Positions 8,268 through 15,522 of a stretch of DNA of 64,000 bases are shown piece by piece. This DNA comes from Roseiflexus castenholzii DSM 13941 (lineage in GTDB: Bacteria; Chloroflexota; Chloroflexia; Chloroflexales; Roseiflexaceae): assembly GCF_000017805.1 (NCBI RefSeq), contig NC_009767.1, positions 2,108,001 through 2,172,000 on the forward strand. The letters run 5' to 3'. The position numbers were made by a program, and so were the translations under genes. Each line of letters opens with the position of its first letter. The first letter of the stretch is position 1. A model generated the notes under the pieces. It was given only the letters and a program-made list of their open reading frames with translations. It had not been told where the DNA came from and did not search any database.

Positions 8268-9209
8268 TCAGCGTATCTCGAACAACACCACGCGCTCGAT
8301 GCCACTGCTGACACCGCGTGCGACCATCGACCATTGACCGGGCTGCGCGTCGTCGGGAGCGATCCACGACCATTCCGCGCGCCCGTCGTTGATCGCAACG
8401 CGCTCGACCATCGCCTTCTCAGCACGACCATCGGGACGATTGAACCAGAAGACGACTCCTTCGCGCCCCTGCAACCCTTCCGCAAAGAACTGAAAGCGCG
8501 TCCCTGCCCGACCACGCCCCGGCGTTACGCCGACGGTCGCCGTCGGTCGTTCGATGGTCACCGCAAGCATTTGCTCAAATCGACTGTTCCCGCCCCTCAC
8601 GCGGAAGCGCCAGACGCCAGGCGCAGCATTGTCCGGCGCGGTCCATGCCCAATCGACTCGCCCGTTGAAGATCCGCGGCTGCTCGACGGCAACCGGCGTT
8701 TCCTCACCATCAGGCGCGCTCAGGAAAAATCCGATAGGATCATCGGCAGCAAACCCGGCAGCAAAGAAAACAAACCGCGTGCCGGGTCGTCCTGTGGCAG
8801 GGAACGCATTGGCATCCGGTGCAGCGGGCGCCGCCGGCGGCAGAATGGTGAAGAGACCAACGCGCACCGCGCCGCTGCGTTGACCACGCGCCACCAGCGA
8901 CCACATCCCCGGCTGGATGTCGTTGGGGGATGTCCAGCTCCAGGCAGCGCGACCATCGCGGGCGACTCGCCGTTGCAGTTCGCTGTCGGGGCGGGCAGGC
9001 AGGGCGCGACCATCAGGCGCATTGACCCAAATATCGATCCGTTCGCCGCTCTGAAACCCATCCGCCAGAAAATCGAAGCGCGTTCCTGCCGGACCAGAGG
9101 ACGGATAGACCGTTGCCGGCAGGACAGGCGATTGCGCGGCTGCGCTGTGGGAGGCGCCGGGCGCCATCAGCGCAGCCAGAAGAACGATTGCCAGGAAGAG
9201 ACGCATCAT
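8268..9209 (-). CDS. Secreted protein with three tandem Ig-like repeats
   Basis: 313 residues. A signal peptide is evident (LFLAIVLLAALMAPGASHSAAAQ). Then come three modules of about 90 residues, each opening with a GxxGTRFxFxAxGF motif and closing with a WSWxxPDDxxPGxWSxVARG motif; the middle one reads GRPGTRFVFFAAGF and WAWTAPDNAAPGVW. This is a repeated beta-sandwich of the Ig-like kind. The protein is probably exported to the cell surface. The ATG at 9209 (or 9206) is preferred over GTG 9212. It lies between the PHP protein and the TPR/zinc-ribbon gene with gaps of a few bases, so all three are likely cotranscribed. Confidence 0.82.
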   Translation of the reverse strand: MMRLFLAIVLLAALMAPGASHSAAAQSPVLPATVYPSSGPAGTRFDFLADGFQSGERIDIWVNAPDGRALPARPDSELQRRVARDGRAAWSWTSPNDIQPGMWSLVARGQRSGAVRVGLFTILPPAAPAAPDANAFPATGRPGTRFVFFAAGFAADDPIGFFLSAPDGEETPVAVEQPRIFNGRVDWAWTAPDNAAPGVWRFRVRGGNSRFEQMLAVTIERPTATVGVTPGRGRAGTRFQFFAEGLQGREGVVFWFNRPDGRAEKAMVERVAINDGRAEWSWIAPDDAQPGQWSMVARGVSSGIERVVLFEIR

Positions 9210-9215
9210 CACTGC

Positions 9216-11537
9216 CTACAACTCCCCATACTCATCGAGCAGTTCACGCCACTCGCCCGACAGTTCATCACGGCGCGCTGCATAATAGATATGGTCGATG
9301 CCATTTTCGTCACGATAGACCAGATCGACCTGTTTGCGCATCGGGCGCATATACCCCAGATTGCCCCACCAGCGCACCCTGCTCTCATCGAGCGGCATAT
9401 CTTGAAGCGCCATACGCGCTGCGTACTGACGGACCGTTCCTTCCTCGATATCCTGCAATCGCCAGGGCGCATTGCTCAACTCACCGGTGCGCAGGTTGCG
9501 GAAGACAAAACGGCGCTCACCGAACTCATCAACGATGATCTCGACGACTTCGATACCGGTGCGTGGACGCGGTACGCGGATCAGGTTCATCCATGCCTCG
9601 GTCAATTTCTCGCGCGGCACGCCGGGGTACTCCTTAACCTCATTCCCCTCCTTGCTGCGCATTATCAGGTCGAAGTACACCTTCCCCTGCGCATCGCGCC
9701 CAATACGCCAGACGCCGCCGCGTCCGCGCCAGCGCGGTCGTCGGTCGCCCCAGGGCGCTGCGCCATTGACCGGCTCCTCAAACACATCCGGATCGCCCGG
9801 CGCATCGTCGCCGAATGATCGCGGCTCGTGTTCGAGGGTGTCGCTCGCGCGATCACCGATGAGCGCCTGCCAGGACGGACTCAAGCCCCAATCGGAGACG
9901 CCGAAGAAGATATGGTCGATCACACCGTTGGCGTCACGATGCACCAGATCGTACTTCGTGCGATTGCCCTGCCGATAGGCGCGCCACAATCCGAGGCGCC
10001 CCTTCCACTTCACCTGACTTTGCAGATCGATCCGCCCTTCGCGCACATCCTCATAGCGACTGATCGCGTATGCCCACAACCCCTGCGCATGATCGCGCGT
10101 GACCCCGGATGTCGTGCGCAGGTCGCGCACTTCATACAGCCAGACGCCGGCACGCTTTTGGGCTTCGACAATCTCGACGCCGCTGCGCGGAAGGTCGAGG
10201 TCCTGACCGTTGTCGAGCGGCGTGGCAGCGCCTTCCGCCAGCGCGCGCCGGCAGAGTTGAATGATTTCAGTGCGGTCGGCGATGACCGTTTCCCCTCCTT
10301 GCCGCGTGTAGATGACGCCATTGCTCCCGACATATGGCGGCGATTCGGTCGCGCGCACTTCGACGCGCAGCAGATCGCGTCCTTCGTACCCGATCAGCTC
10401 GAAGGTCAGGTATGGGTGCGGCGTCAGTCGTTCCTGAACGCTGCGACGCAACGTCTCGCTCAGTTGCTCGGGATGTTCGACGCCGGTCAGTTCAGCGCCT
10501 GTGCCGCTGATGATCAACGTCCCGCCGCCGACATTCGCCAACGCTGCCACATCCTGCCAGAGCGTATCGATGGCGGATTCGGGGCGCAACGCCTGGCGAT
10601 CGTTGTGTGCGCCGAACCGGAGCGTATCGATCTCCCACTGCTTCTGGTCGCGCTTAGGAACGCGCACCCGGTCGAAATCGTGCGACGCAAACAGTTCTTT
10701 CAACGCGGCAAACGTTGGCGAAGGCAAAAGAAACTCGACATAACGGTCACCGATGCCGTGGCGATGCCAGCCATTCCCTTCGCCGGCATTCACGCGCCGC
10801 AGCCGGTGAGCATCGGATCCCTGGATGCAGAACATGCGCCGCTCGTAATGCTCAGTCTTCCCGTTGTAGAACGTTGGCGACGTAAACTTCTCGTGGTCGG
10901 TGTAGAAATTGATGAACTCGAGCGCGTGTAACGCTGGATGCTGGGTGGCGGCGACGCGCGCCTGGCCACTGGTCCCCATCCGCAATGTCTCGGTGATGAC
11001 GCCGTTCGGTCCGTTGGCGTGTGGCGCGATAACAATACCGCCAGCACGATGAATAATCTCGTAGGCGTCCGTTACATGGCGCGTATCGGCAATCGAACAT
11101 GCCCCCTTTTTGAGGAGATCGGGCGGAACGCCAAGTTGCAGCAGCGTCGCTTCAATCAGGCTGATGGGGCGATCCGGCGCAAAAATACCCAGGATGTGCG
11201 CGCCGTAGTGTGATGTGAATTCAAAACCGGGCAGAACGCTGATCCGCGCCAGTAAACGCCGATACTCGTTGAGACGACTCTGCTCTTCTTGCGTGATGCG
11301 CTGCTGGCGTTCGAGCGTCTGGAGAAACTCAATCTCCTGACGCATCAATTCGTAGCCATGAACCGTGTTGTGATCGGTAAATGCGATGATGTCGAGACCT
11401 CGTCGCTCGGCCTCCTGCAGAATGTCGAGAAATGTGATGTCTGGTTCTGCATAGTCTTCTGAGGCAGGAGTATGAATGTGCAAATCTGCTCGAAACCACC
11501 GCATTCCCCCCGCTGTGCCATTCCCGTTTTGCGACAT
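9216..11537 (-). CDS. PHP-domain protein with AlbA_2-like and repeated C-terminal modules
   Basis: 773 residues. Residues 12-270 are a PHP metal-dependent phosphoesterase domain: HIH at 20-22, FTDHN near 55, a conserved H in APHANG, and GSDAH. Around residues 300-440, ALRPESAIDTLWQDVAALANVGGG and VRATESPPYVGSNGVIYTRQG resemble an AlbA_2 (Schlafen-type) nucleic-acid-binding domain. After residue 470 there are two full and one partial copy of a roughly 100-residue module (GVEIVEAQ...DLVHRDANGVIDHIFFG and GIEVVEII...DLVYRDENGIDHIYYA). I chose ATG 11537 because of an upstream GGAG. The exact function is unknown; PHP plus AlbA-like suggests nucleic-acid or phosphoester processing. Confidence 0.82.
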   Translation of the reverse strand: MSQNGNGTAGGMRWFRADLHIHTPASEDYAEPDITFLDILQEAERRGLDIIAFTDHNTVHGYELMRQEIEFLQTLERQQRITQEEQSRLNEYRRLLARISVLPGFEFTSHYGAHILGIFAPDRPISLIEATLLQLGVPPDLLKKGACSIADTRHVTDAYEIIHRAGGIVIAPHANGPNGVITETLRMGTSGQARVAATQHPALHALEFINFYTDHEKFTSPTFYNGKTEHYERRMFCIQGSDAHRLRRVNAGEGNGWHRHGIGDRYVEFLLPSPTFAALKELFASHDFDRVRVPKRDQKQWEIDTLRFGAHNDRQALRPESAIDTLWQDVAALANVGGGTLIISGTGAELTGVEHPEQLSETLRRSVQERLTPHPYLTFELIGYEGRDLLRVEVRATESPPYVGSNGVIYTRQGGETVIADRTEIIQLCRRALAEGAATPLDNGQDLDLPRSGVEIVEAQKRAGVWLYEVRDLRTTSGVTRDHAQGLWAYAISRYEDVREGRIDLQSQVKWKGRLGLWRAYRQGNRTKYDLVHRDANGVIDHIFFGVSDWGLSPSWQALIGDRASDTLEHEPRSFGDDAPGDPDVFEEPVNGAAPWGDRRPRWRGRGGVWRIGRDAQGKVYFDLIMRSKEGNEVKEYPGVPREKLTEAWMNLIRVPRPRTGIEVVEIIVDEFGERRFVFRNLRTGELSNAPWRLQDIEEGTVRQYAARMALQDMPLDESRVRWWGNLGYMRPMRKQVDLVYRDENGIDHIYYAARRDELSGEWRELLDEYGEL

Positions 11538-11590
11538 AAAGAATGCTCCAAGAGATGGGATAATCCTCTGTTTTGCTTGCTGTCTTTGCG

Positions 11591-11731
11591 CTAACACGAC
11601 CAATGTGCGCCGACAGATGTCGGGTCAAATACCAGGGCTTTCGTGACGACGATCGTCTCGTTATCTTCATATTTCCCCTCTTCGACCGTTCGCCACAGAC
11701 GTCGACCCACCTCCTCTCTTCTGTTGCTCAC
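11591..11731 (-). CDS. Candidate 46-residue protein upstream of the PHP gene
   Basis: A GTG at 11731 opens a 46-codon frame ending at TAG (11593-11591). The product has protein-like composition (RRLWRTVEEGKYEDNETIVV, then TKALVFDPTSVGAHW) unlike a random frame. On the minus strand TATGAT lies at 11754-11749, about 11 bases before a plausible start site, so the message would be almost leaderless. No clear ribosome site is visible. It precedes the PHP gene in the same direction with a 53-bp gap. No family recognised. Confidence 0.42.
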   Translation of the reverse strand: MSNRREEVGRRLWRTVEEGKYEDNETIVVTKALVFDPTSVGAHWSC

Positions 11732-11785
11732 ATTTTACTTTGACTGGTATCATACCCCAAAGCCCGCTATCCTGCAATGCGAGTG

Positions 11786-11957
11786 ATACCAATGATGATT
11801 GAAGATGCCGCATGCGGGTCATTCCGCGCGCAGCGACGGGTCATTCTGCGCGCAGCGACGGGTCATTCCGCGCGCAGCGAGGAATCGAAGCGGGTCGCGC
11901 ACGACCCCCTCGCGCGGCTCGGGGTGACCATGCCGGATGGTCACAGGGAATTGGTAT
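11786..11957 (+). mobile_element. MITE-like element copy A (172 bp)
   Basis: Begins ATACCAATGAT and ends AATTGGTAT. It contains three tandem 22-bp units (11816-11881) of the GGGTCATTCCGCGCGCAGCG type and, near the right end, the palindrome GTGACCAT-5 nt-ATGGTCAC (11924-11944). It ends 22 bp before the start codon of the gene at 11980. The family has five more copies in this window (B-F). Confidence 0.85.
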
Positions 11958-11979
11958 GACTTGTCCAGGAGTATAGGCG

Positions 11980-12315
11980 ATGTCCGATATGCCAGAACAG
12001 ATCGATGATCTGATTTATGCGCCCGATCCCGATTATCCCTACCCGTTCCCGGTTCCGCAACCGCCGCATTTCTGGATGACCGAACAGACCGGCAAATTAT
12101 CGGTTGCGGTCGAGCGATACTTCAGCGGCGAACGACTATCGCCGGACGATCTGCGCCTGTTGCGTTCCTATCTGCACCAGTACGTGGCGCGCGCGATGAT
12201 CGCCGAAGGGGCGGATCGTCAGGCGCTGCTGCGCAAAATCGAGATGCTCAAGAGCAATCGCGATGTCGAGCGGTTTGCCGATGAACTGTCGGAGGCGGGG
12301 ATCGAGCCGTTTTGA
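11980..12315 (+). CDS. Hypothetical protein, 111 residues
   Basis: Unrecognised. The N terminus is rich in Asp, Pro and Tyr (DDLIYAPDPDYPYPFPVPQP). The rest looks helical and charged (SPDDLRLLRSYLHQYVARAMI and ALLRKIEMLKSNRDVERFADEL). No membrane segment. AGGAG precedes the ATG. Its promoter must lie in or next to MITE copy A, which ends 22 bp upstream. It meets the HAD gene tail-to-tail with a 19-bp gap. Confidence 0.75.
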   Translation: MSDMPEQIDDLIYAPDPDYPYPFPVPQPPHFWMTEQTGKLSVAVERYFSGERLSPDDLRLLRSYLHQYVARAMIAEGADRQALLRKIEMLKSNRDVERFADELSEAGIEPF

Positions 12316-12334
12316 GACCTGGCAGGGTATATCG

Positions 12335-13132
12335 TCATCCGGTGGTCCACGCCTCCCGCAATGCTATCAGATCGCGGAAGACGAAGTCGGGCTGGATGGC
12401 GCTCTGCTCGAGCATGTCCGGCGTTGTGACGCCGGTCAGCACGAGTGCGCCGGCAAGACCCGCAGCGCGCGCCCCGGCGATGTCGGTGTCGAGGCGGTCG
12501 CCGATTGTCAGGGTGCGCGTTGCGTCCGCTCCCAGAATTTCAATCGCCGAGTGGAACATCGTCGGTCCTGGTTTGCCGATGATAAATGGTTCGGTTTCCG
12601 TGCTGACGCGCAGCAGCGCCAGGAGCGCGCCGCACCCCGGCACGATCCCATCCTCGGCAGGAAAGGTGGTGTCGGGGTTGGTGCCGACAAATCGCGCGCC
12701 GGCGCGGATGAGCAGGCATGCCTTGCGCAGCCGCCGGTAGGTCACCTCAAAGTCCATTCCTACGACGACGAACGCCGGATGCTCCTCATCTTCGACAAAG
12801 TAGCCATCGTCGAAGAGTGCGCTGCGCAACCCATCCATACCGATCACAAACACCCCTGTTCCGCGCGACGCCTGCGTTTCGAGCCAGCGCCGCGTCGCCA
12901 CCGAGGAGGTGACAATGCGGGATGCGGGCATATGGATGCCCATGCGCGCAAGTTTGGCTTCGTATTGGGCGGGAGTCATGGTAGCGTTGTTCGTGCAGCA
13001 GGCGTATGTCACGCCACGTGAGTCGAGCAACGCGAGCAACTCGCTCACCCCCGGCAGCGCCTGCGATCCGCGATACAGGACGCCGTCCATATCGAAAAGC
13101 ACGGCGGTGAAATGGTTCAATGCAGGCGTCAT
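12335..13132 (-). CDS. HAD-IIA family hydrolase (NagD/phosphoglycolate phosphatase-like)
   Basis: 265 residues with all HAD motifs: FDMDGVLYRG (nucleophile and acid/base Asp) near residue 14, TNN for motif II, KPGPTMF for the motif III lysine and IGDRLDTDIAGA for motif IV. The cap inserted between motifs II and III is of the C2a type typical of NagD and 4-nitrophenyl phosphatases. The substrate cannot be told from sequence. AAGGAAAGGG precedes the ATG. It starts 9 bp after the argS stop and is likely cotranscribed with it. Confidence 0.9.
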   Translation of the reverse strand: MTPALNHFTAVLFDMDGVLYRGSQALPGVSELLALLDSRGVTYACCTNNATMTPAQYEAKLARMGIHMPASRIVTSSVATRRWLETQASRGTGVFVIGMDGLRSALFDDGYFVEDEEHPAFVVVGMDFEVTYRRLRKACLLIRAGARFVGTNPDTTFPAEDGIVPGCGALLALLRVSTETEPFIIGKPGPTMFHSAIEILGADATRTLTIGDRLDTDIAGARAAGLAGALVLTGVTTPDMLEQSAIQPDFVFRDLIALREAWTTG

Positions 13133-13141
13133 ACCCTTTCC

Positions 13142-14983
13142 TTACATCCGTTCGGGCGCTTTGATGCCGAGCAGCGCCAGCCCATTTCGGAGCGCCTGCG
13201 CTGTCGCCGCAACAAGGCGCAAACGCGCTGTGCGTAGGGCGGGCGTTTCCGCTTTGAGGACTGAACAATCGCGGTAGAATGCCGAGAGCGCCCGTGCCGT
13301 CTCGTAGCACCATTCGGCAATGACGAACGGCGCATACCGTTCTCCGGCTTCGCGCACTGCGCCGGGCAATTTTGCCAGTTGCTTGATCACCGCCGTCTCC
13401 GCAGGATGCGTCAGAAGCGCAGCATCACCTTGTTCTGCGTCAACTCCTTCGTCTGCCGCCTTGCGCAGGATGGAACAGCAACGCGCATGCATGTACTGAA
13501 TGTAGGGCGCGCTGTTTCCCTCAATCGCCAGCATGCGCTCCCAGTCGAGCCGGATGTCGCGTCGCGGGTCCTGGTACAGGTCGTTATACACGACTGCGCC
13601 GACTCCAACCGCTTCGGCGATTGCCTCTTTTTCCACTTCGGGCAATTCGGGGCTTGCCTGATCGACGACGGCGCGCGCACGCGCATGCGCTTCGTCGAGG
13701 AGATCCGCCAGGTACACCATGTTGCCGGCGCGCGTTGAGAGCGGACGTCCCTGCTGATCGAAGATCGTCCCAAACTTTACATGGATCAATTCCGTCTCCT
13801 GCGCATATCCCATCGCACGCGCCAGCGCGAACAACTGCCGGAAGTGCAGTTCCTGACGGGAATCGACCACATAGATGATCTTTGCCGGACGAAATTCGCG
13901 CTCGCGATAGACGATGCACGCCAGGTCGCGAGTGTGGTAGAGCGTGCCGCTGTCGCTGCGCCGGAGCAGAAATGTCGGCAAGCCAGGCGCCAGTTCATCG
14001 ACCACCACTGCGCCATCTTCGTCACGGTAGGCGACGCCCTTGTCAATCGCTTCCTGGATCAGCCCGTCGAGCATGGGCGCATAGAAACTCTCGCCAAGCG
14101 TATAATCGAACCGTACTCCCAACCGGTCGTAATTACGCTGATTGGCTTTAAGCGTCAGATCGACCATCCACTGCCACAATTCGCGCGCCAGTGGATCGCC
14201 CTGTTCGAGTTTGAGCGACCATGCGCGCGCTTCATCATCGTGGTTGGGTTGCGCTGCGCGCGCCTGAAGTTCGGCGATCCACGCACGCTTTGCCAGCGCC
14301 TCCGGGTCATTCCGCTCGAGGCGCTTCGCCCACTCGGCGGCTTCCTCGCGCAGCGCCACATCTTCTTTGACGAGCGCGCTGTAGCGCGCATACAACTTGT
14401 CGAGTGCGGCAATCGCGTCTTCATCATCGCCTTCCGGCTTCCCCCAGCGCACAATGGCGGCGATGTTCATGCCGAACTGCTTGCCCCAATCGCCCAAATG
14501 GTTGTCGCCGATCACACGATAGCCGAGGAAGTCGAAGATGTGGTACAACGACTGCCCGATGATCGTCGAACGAATATGCCCGACGTGCATGGTTTTCGCT
14601 ACGTTCGGCGACGAATAATCGATGACAATCGTCTTCCCCGCGCCCTGATCATCGCTGCCATATCGCGCGCCAAGCCGTTCGACCTCATCGAGCACGGCAG
14701 CCGCCAGGCGCGCGGCGTCGAGGCTGAAATTGACGAAGGGACCGGTTGCGACAATCGATCCGATCAGCGATCCATGCGGTGCGTGCGCTTTCTCAGCGAT
14801 GCGCTGCGCCAGGTGCGGTGGCGTGACGCCTGCCTCCTTTGCGGCGCGAAACGTCGGAAACGCCAGATCCGCCGGAATATTCGGCTTGGGGGTGACGAGT
14901 TCGATCAGATGCCCGGCGACCAATCCGGTCGCGGCAATCGCATGATGCGCCTCGCGCACAAAACGGTCAAGCGCGTACTCCAT
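13142..14983 (-). CDS. argS: Arginyl-tRNA synthetase
   Basis: 613 residues. Class I synthetase with HVGH at 133-136 as the HIGH motif inside SSPNVAKTMHVGHIRSTIIG, the arginyl-specific N-terminal domain, an LSTRAGNMV stretch in place of a canonical KMSKS, as is usual for ArgRS, and the C-terminal anticodon-binding helical domain (YIQYMHARCCSILRKA to the end). ATG 14983 has GAGGA upstream; the frame is open further but would add unsupported residues. The promoter at 15014-15042 fits this start. HAD phosphatase follows after 9 bp. Confidence 0.97.
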   Translation of the reverse strand: MEYALDRFVREAHHAIAATGLVAGHLIELVTPKPNIPADLAFPTFRAAKEAGVTPPHLAQRIAEKAHAPHGSLIGSIVATGPFVNFSLDAARLAAAVLDEVERLGARYGSDDQGAGKTIVIDYSSPNVAKTMHVGHIRSTIIGQSLYHIFDFLGYRVIGDNHLGDWGKQFGMNIAAIVRWGKPEGDDEDAIAALDKLYARYSALVKEDVALREEAAEWAKRLERNDPEALAKRAWIAELQARAAQPNHDDEARAWSLKLEQGDPLARELWQWMVDLTLKANQRNYDRLGVRFDYTLGESFYAPMLDGLIQEAIDKGVAYRDEDGAVVVDELAPGLPTFLLRRSDSGTLYHTRDLACIVYREREFRPAKIIYVVDSRQELHFRQLFALARAMGYAQETELIHVKFGTIFDQQGRPLSTRAGNMVYLADLLDEAHARARAVVDQASPELPEVEKEAIAEAVGVGAVVYNDLYQDPRRDIRLDWERMLAIEGNSAPYIQYMHARCCSILRKAADEGVDAEQGDAALLTHPAETAVIKQLAKLPGAVREAGERYAPFVIAEWCYETARALSAFYRDCSVLKAETPALRTARLRLVAATAQALRNGLALLGIKAPERM

Positions 14984-15013
14984 ACCGTCCTCGATATCAT
15001 ACGAACCGGTGGC

Positions 15014-15042
15014 AGTATACCGGGAACCTGTTCCTGATGCAA
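15014..15042 (-). promoter_or_regulatory. Sigma-70-type promoter of argS
   Basis: On the minus strand TTGCAT (15042-15037), 17-bp spacer, TATACT (15019-15014). The predicted leader is about 25 nt. Confidence 0.6.
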
Positions 15043-15229
15043 ATCCCAGGGAGCAGGTCAACATGACATGCCTGTAAGATATTCTTCATCTTTATCGCTT
15101 GAACGCCTGTGACGGCATATGGTACGATAGATGCAAGGCGGAACGACTGTATACTGCACTGCGCCCGAAGTGCCTATCCGAATAATCACGGGGATCGATG
15201 TCATGGCGAGCGAAGCAGCACCCCCCCTT

Positions 15230-15401
15230 ATACCAATGACGATTGAAGATACCGCATGCGTGTCATTCCGAGCGCAGCGACTTGTCATTCCGAGCCCTTC
15301 GCTTCGCTCAGGGTAAACGCAGCGAGGAATCTGAGCGGGTCGTGCACGACCCCTCGTTCTGCTCGGGGTGACCATGCCGGATGGTCACAGGTCATTGGTA
15401 T
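15230..15401 (+). mobile_element. MITE-like element copy B (172 bp)
   Basis: Perfect 11-bp inverted ends, ATACCAATGAC (15230-15240) and GTCATTGGTAT (15391-15401). The interior has two tandem units, the second carrying the extra module GAGCCCTTCGCTTCGCTCAG, followed by the GTGACCAT/ATGGTCAC palindrome. It lies in the 540-bp divergent gap between argS and the sensor kinase. The rest of that gap contains only the argS promoter and a GGCGCTAGCGCC palindrome at 15445-15456. Confidence 0.9.
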
Positions 15402-15522
15402 TACCCGATAGGAGGCGCGTTCGCAGGCTTTGCTCACGAAAGGCGGCGCTAGCGCCTCTCACAACGACGGCGGCACGGGGTTGTTCGGATAGGTGTATCA
15501 CTGTGCAATCTTTTCACACCCT

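Noticed and set aside
8169..9818. 549-residue plus-strand frame
   Set aside because: Crosses two minus-strand genes with clear motifs and signal peptide; no supporting start site.
11329..11670. 113-residue frame starting at ATG 11670 with a fair ribosome site
   Set aside because: It overlaps the PHP gene in another frame and is Arg/Ser/His-rich; the 46-codon frame next to it looks more like protein.
13781..15037. 418-residue frame antisense to argS
   Set aside because: Shadow frame in GC-rich sequence; opposite an essential gene.
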